DNA of 64,000 nt, from NCBI RefSeq assembly GCF_010994275.1, contig NZ_WMCD01000006.1:248001-312000 (forward strand). Reading direction: 5' to 3'. Positions 7,308 to 16,167 of this stretch are shown here, piece by piece. The notes under the pieces are model-generated. The model was given only the letters and a program-made list of their open reading frames with translations. It was not told where the DNA came from and did not search any database. Source of the DNA: Cyclobacterium jeungdonense. Lineage in GTDB: Bacteria > Bacteroidota > Bacteroidia > Cytophagales > Cyclobacteriaceae. Made by a program: the position numbers and the translations under genes. The stretch's first letter is position 1, and the number at the start of each line of letters is the position of its first letter.

Positions 7308-9710
7308 ATGAAGAACTTCTCAGTTGCGTTCATTTTATTTTTCGTTTTCCGGATGGCGATGGCTCAGGATGGAGTAATTCAAGGAAAAATTGTAAACCCC
7401 GTCAACAACGAACCCATCCCTTTTGCCAATGTAATTGTACAGGGGATTGACCAGGGGGCTGTTTCTGATGAGCGGGGACAATACCGGATTTCAGGCCTTG
7501 AACCAGGCTTATATAATGTGAAAGCATCCTTTGTAGGCTTCAAGTCCCAGACTTTTTATGAAGTTCAGGTGACTCTGGCAAGACCCCTGCAGCTGGACTT
7601 TGAACTCGAAGAGGATGCTTCCAACCTGGAGGAAGTAGTAGTTGATTCCGAATTTAGCCGATCAGAGGTGACGCCATTATCGGCAAGAAAGCTTAACTCG
7701 AATGAAATCGAACGTTATCCTGGAGGGAATCGAGATATCAGCAGGGTGATTCAATCCCTTCCCGGAGTGGCTAGCACCGCCAGCTTTAGAAACGACATCA
7801 TTATAAGGGGAGGAGCTCCTAACGAGAATAAGTTCTTTATTGACGAAATCGAGGTGCCCGTTATCAACCATTTTGCTACACAAGGTTCATCAGGAGGCCC
7901 AGTTGGGATATTGAACGTAAACCTGATCAAAAATGTAGATGTAATCAGTGGTGGTTTTCCGGCCAATCGTATGAATGCCCTGAGTTCTTTTTTTGAATTT
8001 CAGTTAAAAGACGGCCGAAGAGACAAGATGTTTTCTCAGGTTACGGTAGGAGCCAGCGAACTGACCTTTTCTAACGAAGGGCCCCTAGGTGATAAAACTA
8101 CTTATATATTTTCGGCTCGAAGATCTTATTTACAAGGATTGTTCCGGCTGCTAGGACTTCCGTTTCTGCCTACTTTCAATGATTTCACTTTCAAAACAAA
8201 AACCAAAATCAATGATAAAACAGAGTTGACCGTGCTGGGTGTGGGTGCTATCGATCAATTTGCCCTGAATTTTGATGTACCAGACGAGGAAACCACGGAA
8301 GACAGGGAAAACCGCCTTTATCTGTTAGACAACCTCCCGATTTCTACTCAATGGAACTACGCTACAGGCGTAAAACTGAAACGATTTCGAGATAACGGGT
8401 ATTGGACCTTCATTTTAAGCCGAAACATGTTGAATAATCGCTCTTATAAATATGCCCAAAACGATGAGTCCAAGGAGGAAAACCTGTTGTTTGATTACTT
8501 GTCTCAGGAGAGCGAAAATAAATTCCGCGCAGAGAATAGCCTGTTTAAGGATGGTTACACCCTTCAGTACGGAGTCAATTATGAATTCAGCAGGTACTTG
8601 ATAGAAAACTTTGACCGGCAGGTATTGGTTCAGGATGGGCAGGAGTTAAATATATCTTCTGTTTCACTTTTCCACAGTTACGGGGGCTTTGCCATGGGGA
8701 GCAAGAAATTCTACGATGAGCGATTGCTTGTTAATCTTGGGGTTCGACTTGATGGAAGTGATTTCGGCTCCACTGCCAGTAACCCTTTGAATCAATTTAG
8801 TCCCAGGATATCGGCGAGTTACCAGCTAAAAGAGAATCTTTTTTGGAATGCCAATGCGGGGATTTATTACCAAAAACCGCCCTACACTGTTTTAGGATTC
8901 CAAAACAACGAGGGGACCTTTGTAAATCAGGATAATGATGTCCGCTTTATCCGGGCCACCCACCTAATTTCCGGTCTGGAATGGCAGTTTCCGGAAAAAA
9001 ACCGAAAGTTTTCCGCCGAGGTGTTTTATAAGAAATATGCAAATTATCCCAGTTCCATCCGAAACGGGATAGCCCTTGCCAACTTGGGAGCAGATTTTGG
9101 GGTGATTGGCAACGAACCAGTAAATTCTGATGCGGACGGTCGTGCTTATGGTCTCGAATTGTTGGCGCAACAGCGCCTTTACAAAGGGTTTTATGGAATC
9201 GCGGCCCTTACCTTAGTACGAAGTGAGTTTACCAACCCCAATACAGATTACCTTCCCTCCTCCTGGGATAATCGATTTATCGTAAGCCTGACTGCAGGGC
9301 AACGATTGCCCAAAGACTGGGAAGTGGGAGCTCGCTGGCGATTTCTCGGAGGAACGCCCTATACGCCCTATGATTTTCAAGCCTCTTCCCTTCGGTCCAA
9401 TTGGGATTTGTTTAACCGGGGAATTTTTGACTACTCACGGATCAACGGTCAGCGGCTTAACAGTTTTCACCAATTGGATCTGCGCGTAGATAAAAAATAC
9501 TTTTTTGACAAGTGGAACCTTAATTGGTATTTTGATATTCAAAATGCCTACAACTTCCAGGCGGAGCAGCAGCCAGAACTGATTCCCCAGCGAAATGACC
9601 AAAATGAATTGGTCGTGAACCCGGAGGACCCCAACCGGTATTTACTTCGCGAAGTTCCCAATCCTGCCGGCTCAGTATTGCCAACTGTTGGTCTTATAAT
9701 AGAATTTTGA
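7308..9710 (+). CDS. TonB-dependent outer-membrane receptor with carboxypeptidase-like N-terminal domain
   Basis: Outer-membrane active transporter of 800 residues. A signal peptide ends near FRMAMAQ (residue 20). It is followed by a carboxypeptidase-regulatory-like fold (about 22-105, GKIVNPVNNEPIPFANVIVQG), a plug domain (about 130-260, with RVIQSLPGVAS and IIIRGGAPNENKFFIDE) and a 22-strand-type barrel ending in aromatic GLIIEF. I chose ATG 7308; the open frame begins two codons earlier at a TTG. The substrate is unknown: there is no SusD partner beside it, so a glycan SusC role is unlikely; siderophores or small molecules are possible. The barrel gene that follows starts 27 bases later and is probably cotranscribed. 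Function beyond TonB-dependent import is not resolvable. Confidence 0.9.
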   Translation: MKNFSVAFILFFVFRMAMAQDGVIQGKIVNPVNNEPIPFANVIVQGIDQGAVSDERGQYRISGLEPGLYNVKASFVGFKSQTFYEVQVTLARPLQLDFELEEDASNLEEVVVDSEFSRSEVTPLSARKLNSNEIERYPGGNRDISRVIQSLPGVASTASFRNDIIIRGGAPNENKFFIDEIEVPVINHFATQGSSGGPVGILNVNLIKNVDVISGGFPANRMNALSSFFEFQLKDGRRDKMFSQVTVGASELTFSNEGPLGDKTTYIFSARRSYLQGLFRLLGLPFLPTFNDFTFKTKTKINDKTELTVLGVGAIDQFALNFDVPDEETTEDRENRLYLLDNLPISTQWNYATGVKLKRFRDNGYWTFILSRNMLNNRSYKYAQNDESKEENLLFDYLSQESENKFRAENSLFKDGYTLQYGVNYEFSRYLIENFDRQVLVQDGQELNISSVSLFHSYGGFAMGSKKFYDERLLVNLGVRLDGSDFGSTASNPLNQFSPRISASYQLKENLFWNANAGIYYQKPPYTVLGFQNNEGTFVNQDNDVRFIRATHLISGLEWQFPEKNRKFSAEVFYKKYANYPSSIRNGIALANLGADFGVIGNEPVNSDADGRAYGLELLAQQRLYKGFYGIAALTLVRSEFTNPNTDYLPSSWDNRFIVSLTAGQRLPKDWEVGARWRFLGGTPYTPYDFQASSLRSNWDLFNRGIFDYSRINGQRLNSFHQLDLRVDKKYFFDKWNLNWYFDIQNAYNFQAEQQPELIPQRNDQNELVVNPEDPNRYLLREVPNPAGSVLPTVGLIIEF

Positions 9711-9737
9711 CCCAATATGTAGTATCTTCGGGGCTTA

Positions 9738-10889
9738 ATGAAGCGAAGAACTACTTTTTTCCTAATCCTTCAATTTCTCCTCTGCTATCCTGCTCCTGCG
9801 CAGGAGCAGGATAGCACTGTTGACTTAGGAAAATCCGAGTCTTTTGCAGGGAAGCTTTTTGGTTTAGCTGACCGGACCATAGAGCTTTTGAGTACGGATT
9901 CGTGGACTTTTATCCCAGCCTTGACTTACTCGCCAGAAACAAGTCTGGGTATTGGAGGTAGGGCACTAAAAATTTTCCGGACAGGCAAAGACCGCGCATT
10001 TGAATCCACGCGCCCATCATCCTTACCACTGACCTTTTTGTATACCTTAAACCACCAGGTAATTCTGACAGGGGAGTTGGAGTTATGGATGGATGAGAAC
10101 AGGTCCTTTCTGAACGCAAGAATGGAGTTTTCTGATTATCCTTTCGAATTTTCAGGTATAGGAAATGAAGTGGTGGAAGCTGAACCCTATGCCAGCAGGT
10201 ATTTTTTCTTTCATCTATATTACGAGAAAAAAATCGCAAAGGGGCTTTACCTCGGTCCCCGGTATGAGTTTAGGGTGGATGATCTTTACCAAAAAATTCC
10301 CGGAGGGATGTTGGATTCCAGGAATATTCCGGGCAGTAATGGGCAACGCTTGTCCGGTCTGGGATTGGCAGTAAATTTTGATAGAAGAGACAATATTTTC
10401 CAGCCCACCAAGGGAGTATACCACCAACTATCCTGGATGAAGTTTCATTCACTTTTTGGTAGTAATTATGATTTTTCGCAATGGATCTTTGATTTTAGAA
10501 AATATTGGTCTGTTGGGAAAGAACAGGTACTGGTTGGACAGGCAAGGTTTAGCTTTTCGGAGGGAGAGGTGCCGTTTCAGCATTTAGCGATGATGGGGGG
10601 CAGTGATTTGATGCGTGGGTATTTTGAAGGCCGGTACCGCGACAGGCATGCCATGGTATATCAGGCAGAATGGCGTTTTCCGGTTTACCGGAATCTGAGA
10701 ATGGTTGCCTTTGGTAGTGCAGGACAGGTAGGAAGGAAATCTTCGGACTTTGGTCTGAATCGCAACCTGCGCATGGCCGGTGGTTTGGGCTTCAGGTATC
10801 GGTTAAACGAGGAAGGGCTGCATTTAAGGATTGATTTTGCCTACGGGGATCAGCCGGCCTTTTATTTTGGACTAAATGAGGTGATCTAG
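9738..10889 (+). CDS. BamA/TamA-family (Omp85-like) outer-membrane barrel without POTRA domains
   Basis: Secreted protein of 383 residues with a signal peptide ending near YPAPAQEQ (about residue 21) and a 16-strand-type surface-antigen barrel. The diagnostic loop is MRGYFEGRYRDRHAM (about 295-309), matching the VRGY...YRD motif of Omp85 barrels, and LGLAVNFDRRDNIFQPTKG is the usual entry strand. No POTRA repeats are visible and the protein is short, so it is not the essential BamA; relatives act as outer-membrane porins or secretion pores of unknown cargo. It follows the TonB receptor by 27 bases. The signal-peptide coding region contains a perfect 34-bp palindrome (separate entry). Family is clear; role is not. 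Confidence 0.85.
   Translation: MKRRTTFFLILQFLLCYPAPAQEQDSTVDLGKSESFAGKLFGLADRTIELLSTDSWTFIPALTYSPETSLGIGGRALKIFRTGKDRAFESTRPSSLPLTFLYTLNHQVILTGELELWMDENRSFLNARMEFSDYPFEFSGIGNEVVEAEPYASRYFFFHLYYEKKIAKGLYLGPRYEFRVDDLYQKIPGGMLDSRNIPGSNGQRLSGLGLAVNFDRRDNIFQPTKGVYHQLSWMKFHSLFGSNYDFSQWIFDFRKYWSVGKEQVLVGQARFSFSEGEVPFQHLAMMGGSDLMRGYFEGRYRDRHAMVYQAEWRFPVYRNLRMVAFGSAGQVGRKSSDFGLNRNLRMAGGLGFRYRLNEEGLHLRIDFAYGDQPAFYFGLNEVI
9783..9816. repeat. perfect 34-bp palindrome inside the signal-peptide coding region
   Basis: The 17 bases 9783-9799 are the exact reverse complement of 9800-9816, with no loop, so the DNA can form a cruciform and the mRNA a GC-rich hairpin about 45 bases after the start codon. It encodes the signal-peptidase region CYPAPAQEQDS without breaking the frame. 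A perfect palindrome of this length is very unlikely by chance and is unexplained. Confidence 0.9.
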
Positions 10890-10918
10890 CTAACAGCGCG
10901 TTTCTAAAATCTGAACGA

Positions 10919-11536
10919 ATGGAAATAAGAGCATTGAACCAATTGTTAGGCAACATTGATATTTATTTGCTTGACCAATTATTAAAAGAGCGTTTCGATA
11001 AAGAGATGCTTATTCTGGATGCAGGGTGTGGAGAAGGCAGGAACACCCATTATTTTATCCGATCTGGCTACCAAATCCTGGGAGTGGACAATAACCCTGT
11101 AGCTATTCAAATGGCCAGGATTACAGCGAAAACCCTGGACCCGACTTTTGACTCCATGCGGTTTTTAGTGGCGCCGGTAGAGGATCTTCCTTTCCATACG
11201 GGGGCTTTTGATGTATTGATCAGTAGTGCTGTCATGCATTTCGCGAACGACAAAGCTCATTTTGAAGCCATGTTACAGGAGCAAATGCGGGTGCTAAAAA
11301 AGGGAGGCATTTTTTGGCTAAGGACCTGCACGGATGCGGGAGGTTGTTTTCCTTTGGCATCCGAGAATGAAGAACTAAGGCAAGAACTACCGGATGGCAC
11401 CGAAAGGTTTGTTTTTACAGAAAAATTAAAGAAAGAAGTGATAAAAAAATTCTCCCTGACCCTTCTAGAACCTGCAAAATCGGTTGTGGTCCATGGTAAG
11501 CGAGCAATGGGTGTTTATTTGTTTCAAAAAGAGTAG
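10919..11536 (+). CDS. class I SAM-dependent methyltransferase
   Basis: Protein of 205 residues with the Rossmann-fold methyltransferase signature. Motif I is LDAGCGEGRN (about 37-46), the acidic end of strand 2 is GVDNNP, and later motifs are DVLISSAVMHF and RVLKKGGIFWLRT. It belongs to the broad methyltransferase 11/25 group; substrate unknown. It starts 29 bases after the barrel gene and ends 26 bases before the TRIC-like channel gene on the same strand, so it may be part of a loose operon, but nothing in its neighbours points to a substrate. Cytoplasmic. Related small enzymes detoxify tellurite or methylate thiols or small metabolites; no evidence here selects among them. Confidence 0.85.
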   Translation: MEIRALNQLLGNIDIYLLDQLLKERFDKEMLILDAGCGEGRNTHYFIRSGYQILGVDNNPVAIQMARITAKTLDPTFDSMRFLVAPVEDLPFHTGAFDVLISSAVMHFANDKAHFEAMLQEQMRVLKKGGIFWLRTCTDAGGCFPLASENEELRQELPDGTERFVFTEKLKKEVIKKFSLTLLEPAKSVVVHGKRAMGVYLFQKE

Positions 11537-11562
11537 TAATCAGGAAGGTAACGATCGTGAGC

Positions 11563-12174
11563 ATGATACCATTGGATTTACAGTATGCCCTCGAATTGAT
11601 AGGGACCTTTTTCTTTGCCATATCGGGAGCATTGGCGGTTCAAAACAGGGAGCACGATTTATTTGGTGCGGGTTTTACTGGATTTATCACAGCCATTGGA
11701 GGGGGCAGTTTGCGGGATATTATTTTAGGAGCTTATCCCCTGGTTTGGATTGGTAATGTTAATTTTTTGTATGCCATCTTTGCAGGATTGATTACCACTT
11801 TTGTTTTTTTTCCCCTGGTAGCCAGATTGAGAAAAACCTTATTTTTGTTTGATACCCTGGGTATCGCCTTTTTTACGATATTAGGCGTTGAAAAGACCCT
11901 TGCTCTCGGTTTCCGACCCGAAGTAGCCGCTATCATGGGCATGTTTAGTGCTGTCATGGGAGGAGTGATCCGGGATACCCTTACCAATGAAATCCCCATA
12001 TTGTTCCGGAAGGAGGTATATGCTTCAGCTTGTCTCACCGGAGCAGTGGTTTACCTTGTTCTGAATTATTACGGAATGGGACGCAATATCAATCTATTGG
12101 TGTCTATTTCACTAATCATTCTGATACGTCTGGTAGCGGTTAGGTTTAAACTTAGTTTGCCTACCTTAAAGTAG
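11563..12174 (+). CDS. TRIC/YadS-family membrane protein (UPF0126), putative cation channel
   Basis: Integral membrane protein of about 203 residues with seven hydrophobic segments arranged as two repeats. Each repeat holds the family's glycine-rich kink: AIGGGSLRDIILG and AVMGGVIRDTLTNE. Bacterial members fold like trimeric intracellular cation channels, and some are linked to glycine transport; the physiological role here is unknown. Two starts are possible: ATG 11563, used here, or GTG 11557, two codons earlier and eight bases after an AGGAAGG. Both leave the first membrane segment intact. It is downstream of the methyltransferase on the same strand and followed by a separate nagB gene. 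Confidence 0.87.
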   Translation: MIPLDLQYALELIGTFFFAISGALAVQNREHDLFGAGFTGFITAIGGGSLRDIILGAYPLVWIGNVNFLYAIFAGLITTFVFFPLVARLRKTLFLFDTLGIAFFTILGVEKTLALGFRPEVAAIMGMFSAVMGGVIRDTLTNEIPILFRKEVYASACLTGAVVYLVLNYYGMGRNINLLVSISLIILIRLVAVRFKLSLPTLK

Positions 12175-12270
12175 CAGGTTTTTACAAGGGTTGGATTGAG
12201 AGATGGTATTTTGACAACTATTTGAGGTATAACTAATAGAAAACTCACCATAAACTATTCTTTTTAATTT

Positions 12271-12993
12271 ATGCAAATTCAAATCTTTCAAAGCAGGGAA
12301 GCCTTACACCGAGCCGTTGCTGACAGGTTTATTGCCGCGGTAAAGGCTAATCCCCAAAGTGTACTTGGTTTATCCACCGGAAGTTCACCGCTGGAAACCT
12401 ACGCTAATCTGGTCCGTGACCATCAACGAAATGGTACGGATTACAGTAAAATCCATACCTTCAATCTAGATGAATACGTGGGATTGAGTGGCAGTCATCC
12501 ACAGAGTTACCGTTACTTTATGAATGCCCATCTGTTCCGTCATCTTAATATCCCAATAGCCCAAACCCATGTACCAACAGGTGTGGGGGATCTGGAAAAG
12601 GAGTGCGAAAGGTACGAAAAAGAGATCCTTGAGCAGGGAGGTATTGACCTGCAGTTACTTGGACTGGGTACCAATGGGCATATAGGATTTAACGAGCCCG
12701 GCACCTCCTTCGACTCAAGGACCCATGTAATTAGCCTATTGAAAGAAACGATAGAAGCAAACGCCCGATTCTTTTCGGGAAAGGAAGAGGTCCCAACCAA
12801 AGCTATCACCATGGGAATTCAGAGCATTATGGATGCCCGGCAAATTGTCCTTCTCGCATATGGAAGCAAAAAAGCAGCTCCGATTCGGGATGCAGTGAAT
12901 GGACCTATCACCGAAACGATGCCTGCATCGATACTTCAGAATCATCCGGATGTCACGCTCTATTTGGACGAGGAAGCTGCCTCTCTGCTTTAG
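12271..12993 (+). CDS. nagB: glucosamine-6-phosphate deaminase
   Basis: NagB of 240 residues, converting glucosamine-6-phosphate to fructose-6-phosphate and ammonia. Conserved features are the phosphate loop GLSTGSSPLETY, the catalytic aspartate region FNLDEYVGL, and GLGTNGHIGFNEPG with the active-site histidine. The length is that of the short, non-allosteric type. It is a cytoplasmic end step of amino-sugar and chitin use, and a GH18 chitinase gene lies at 53.7 kb in the same window, though not in the same operon; nagA is not seen. The last 41 bases overlap, on the opposite strand, the 3' end of the histidine kinase gene, with no terminator between. Confidence 0.95.
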   Translation: MQIQIFQSREALHRAVADRFIAAVKANPQSVLGLSTGSSPLETYANLVRDHQRNGTDYSKIHTFNLDEYVGLSGSHPQSYRYFMNAHLFRHLNIPIAQTHVPTGVGDLEKECERYEKEILEQGGIDLQLLGLGTNGHIGFNEPGTSFDSRTHVISLLKETIEANARFFSGKEEVPTKAITMGIQSIMDARQIVLLAYGSKKAAPIRDAVNGPITETMPASILQNHPDVTLYLDEEAASLL

Positions 12994-15900
12994 ATTCAGT
13001 AGATTCCCTGGGAAGGGGCTCCTGCGAAGTAAGGTTGTTTTTGGTTTTTCCCATCATCAGGTTCCGAAGGTAAACTTTGAAAATGGTGCCCCTTCCCACT
13101 TCACTTTCGATTTCGATTTTTCCATCATTAACACGGATCTGTTCCCTTACCAGGTAGAGCCCTAGTCCTTTGCCTTCCACGTGATTATGAAACCGCTGGT
13201 AAAGGCCAAAGATGCGGTCCCCGTATCTTTTTAGGTCTAGTCCGATGCCGTTGTCTTCAAAGTGGATAATGCAATAGCCTTTTTCTTTATAGGTGCGGAT
13301 ATAGACTTCGGGCGACCGATCCGGATGTCTATATTTGACCGCATTGGTCATGAAATTCATAAAAAAATTTTCTAAGTGGGCGTGGACATAATTCATTTCT
13401 TCCAGGTCCGTAAAATCCTTGTGAATCTTTATTCCTGACTCTTTCAATTGGTTAAACAGGCTTTTTTCCACATTATTTAGCAGTAACTTGAAGTCGATCA
13501 ATTCTACTTTTGGGATTTTTTGTTTTTTAATAGAAACCACCTCTATCAAGTCTTGAAGCGTGGCATCGAGCAGGTTGGTAGAGATTTTTAAGTTTTCCAT
13601 GACCTCTATGTTTTCAGGGTCTGCTGGATCTTCCTCATTAAAAAGGTCTATCAGGAGGGAAATATTGACAATGGGAGCCCTCAAATTATGGGATACAATG
13701 TACGCAAAGCGCAGCAATTCTTCGTTATGTGATTTTAAGTCCTTTATTAGTTTTTCGCGTTCGGATTCCAGTTTTTTAGCCTTGGTAATATTTTGCTTTA
13801 CCAATAAAATCCGATCAATGTTTCCAGCATCATTTGTAAGGGGGACACCGCTTTTAAGAAACCGCTGCTGTTGAGCTTCGGTTTCAAAGGAAACCCGTTG
13901 ACCCTGCAGTATTTTATTCAGGTTTTTCCTGGTGATGGCGAGGTTTTCTCCCGTATACTGGTCCAGATGGGAAGTACCTACCAGGGATTTGGGGTCCTTT
14001 CCTGCAAGCCGGTATTCTTCACCATCCGTAAAAATATAATTAAAGGACTTGTCCAACACATCTACAGTACCTCCGGGAAAGTTTTCTGCGATGCTGCGAT
14101 ACAATTGCTCGGATGCAATCAGTCTTTTCTCGGAAACGGTCCGGTCAGTAATGTCATCGACAAATACGACGTAGGAAACCCGATTTCTTTTTCCGTAGCG
14201 AATACGCGTAAAAGAAATTTTAAGTTCTTTAAAATCTTCCGCTCCGTTGGGAAGTAACAAGTAGGCGGTATTTTTTTTTGAGTGGGAAAATTGAGTAATA
14301 ACCTCCCGAAGATTTTGTTTAATTCCGTTATTTATCAACACTGTTTCCAGCAGATTATCTTTTCTTTTGAGGTTGAAAACAGGTAAGGTTTTGTTATTAA
14401 TAAGGGTAATTTCAAATTGGTGATTGACTGCAAAAATAGCATAGGCTGTTCCGTTCAGAATGGCATCGTGCATAAAATTGGTTTCCTGCAGGGTGGATTC
14501 AAAACGGAATCGGTGCAGTTCTTTTCCTATCCAGTCAGCTAAGATCCGAAATAATTCCCGGTATAAGGAGCGGTTTTGGAGGGGTTCCTGATGAAGAAAA
14601 CATAGCGTGCCAATTTTAGTTTTTTCTTTATCCAGCAAGTCCAAACGTATCAATGAGGCAATTTGGTGTTTTTTAAGAAATGGATGCGGATCCAATGCAT
14701 TTCCGTCTTGGGAAGAAAGCATTAAAAAATTCCTTTCCTGGGTGGGAGTGGGTAGATCGTGATTAAGAAATTTCCGCCACTTTTCAGAAATTCCTGAAGT
14801 CAGTGTGCCAGAAATAGCCAGGGAAACCATTTCTAAGGAGTGATTGACGGGGTCTGTATTGGCAATCATGCAATAGGTGAAACCCAGCTTTTTATACAAC
14901 AAGAGGACAATTTGATCAAATAGCGCTTTACCGCTAAATTGATTGGAAATTTCGGTGACCTCTTTGAGTGTCTTTTGAATAAATTCTTTTTCGTTAAGGT
15001 TCTGGATAATACCTTCTTTTTCCAGCAGGTTCTTTTTGGCCTTGTTTATTTCCGATACATCCCGGAGAATACCGACCAGTACCGTTCTTTTCGAGGGAAT
15101 ATCATAAAATACTTTCAAGCTATTTTTTAGATGCAGGTATGTGTCCTTGTTGTTTTTTACCCGATAGGTGAGGGTGTAAGAATCCAGTTCATACCTGGGG
15201 GTAAAAAACAGTTCCCGGACTTTGACCCGATCGTTGGGGTGCACCATTTCCAACCAATCCCATATCGAATAGTTTTTAAACTGGTTTTCTTCATAGCCCA
15301 GCAACTCAGTGATGGCCCCCGACCAAATCATCTCCTTGTCTTCCCTGAGGTACTCAAAATACAAAATATCTAAAAAACTATGAGGAATGTAGTTGGGTTT
15401 ATTTTCAATTAGATTTGGGAATTTCGGACGGTTGCGTTGCTTCTTTATAGCCAAAAGCTGGTATCCATTTTTTAAAGAAAGGCTGTTCATTTTCAGCACA
15501 TCCAAATCTAAAACCTGTCCCGATAAATTCCCCTTACAAAGCTCGTTTAGTTTTTCCGTATCCGAAAACCGATATTTATCGTGTAAGTGCTGACAGAATT
15601 CTTGCATATCCTTTGGAATAAACCCCGAGGGATTGGAAATATCTGTGAGGATCGTTTGCGTTAACGGATGAACTATCCAGGAAGACTGGGTTTCCGCAGG
15701 CCGGTTGGGTACAATCATAGCGTTGACCAGGTAACTGTTTTCTTCCTGAGCCATGGTAAAGCCTTCAATTTTTACCCAGGTAAATTTATTTTGCCCCAAA
15801 AAAAAGGGCACCTCCAACACTTCGGCTTTCCCCAGGTAATCAAACAGTCTTTCGAAGACCGGGGATTGAATCGTAGGAAAAATTTCATCAAAAAATTCGG

Positions 15901-16027
15901 TCCTGTAAAATTTTGACCGCTCATTAAAAATCCCAAAAAAGCTTTTGGATACATAAAGAATCTCAAAAACCCCTTCACTTGATTTTTTAAAAGTTAATAG
16001 TAAGTTATTGAATTTCTTCTCAGGCAT
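12953..16027 (-). CDS. large cytoplasmic hybrid-sensor-type histidine kinase with PAS and GAF domains
   Basis: Sensor kinase of 1024 residues with no membrane segment or signal peptide. From the N-terminus: a divergent PAS-like region (about 10-110), a PAS/PAC domain (about 215-335, GYEENQFKNYSIWDWLEMVH), a GAF domain (about 360-510), two further PAS-like domains (about 520-765), a dimerisation helix with phospho-acceptor H780 in VSHNLRAP, and an ATPase domain with N-box NFMTNAVKY, DNGIGLD and GKGLGLYL. No receiver domain and no adjacent response regulator are present, so it is an orphan; the partner must be elsewhere. The signal is probably intracellular (redox, light or small molecule), an inference from the PAS/GAF content. 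Its tail overlaps nagB by 41 bases. Confidence 0.9.
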   Translation of the reverse strand: MPEKKFNNLLLTFKKSSEGVFEILYVSKSFFGIFNERSKFYRTEFFDEIFPTIQSPVFERLFDYLGKAEVLEVPFFLGQNKFTWVKIEGFTMAQEENSYLVNAMIVPNRPAETQSSWIVHPLTQTILTDISNPSGFIPKDMQEFCQHLHDKYRFSDTEKLNELCKGNLSGQVLDLDVLKMNSLSLKNGYQLLAIKKQRNRPKFPNLIENKPNYIPHSFLDILYFEYLREDKEMIWSGAITELLGYEENQFKNYSIWDWLEMVHPNDRVKVRELFFTPRYELDSYTLTYRVKNNKDTYLHLKNSLKVFYDIPSKRTVLVGILRDVSEINKAKKNLLEKEGIIQNLNEKEFIQKTLKEVTEISNQFSGKALFDQIVLLLYKKLGFTYCMIANTDPVNHSLEMVSLAISGTLTSGISEKWRKFLNHDLPTPTQERNFLMLSSQDGNALDPHPFLKKHQIASLIRLDLLDKEKTKIGTLCFLHQEPLQNRSLYRELFRILADWIGKELHRFRFESTLQETNFMHDAILNGTAYAIFAVNHQFEITLINNKTLPVFNLKRKDNLLETVLINNGIKQNLREVITQFSHSKKNTAYLLLPNGAEDFKELKISFTRIRYGKRNRVSYVVFVDDITDRTVSEKRLIASEQLYRSIAENFPGGTVDVLDKSFNYIFTDGEEYRLAGKDPKSLVGTSHLDQYTGENLAITRKNLNKILQGQRVSFETEAQQQRFLKSGVPLTNDAGNIDRILLVKQNITKAKKLESEREKLIKDLKSHNEELLRFAYIVSHNLRAPIVNISLLIDLFNEEDPADPENIEVMENLKISTNLLDATLQDLIEVVSIKKQKIPKVELIDFKLLLNNVEKSLFNQLKESGIKIHKDFTDLEEMNYVHAHLENFFMNFMTNAVKYRHPDRSPEVYIRTYKEKGYCIIHFEDNGIGLDLKRYGDRIFGLYQRFHNHVEGKGLGLYLVREQIRVNDGKIEIESEVGRGTIFKVYLRNLMMGKTKNNLTSQEPLPRESTESKAERQLPRPNRA

Positions 16028-16167
16028 TTACCACATTCAGTGAATATCAAAAGTCTTTAAGCAAAGATCAGTTAAATTTAACTTAAATTTCAAAAAATAC
16101 ACAATAAATTTATATTAGTCAAAATTTACTGTACGAAATTCATATAATCACCTACGTGATTAAATAA

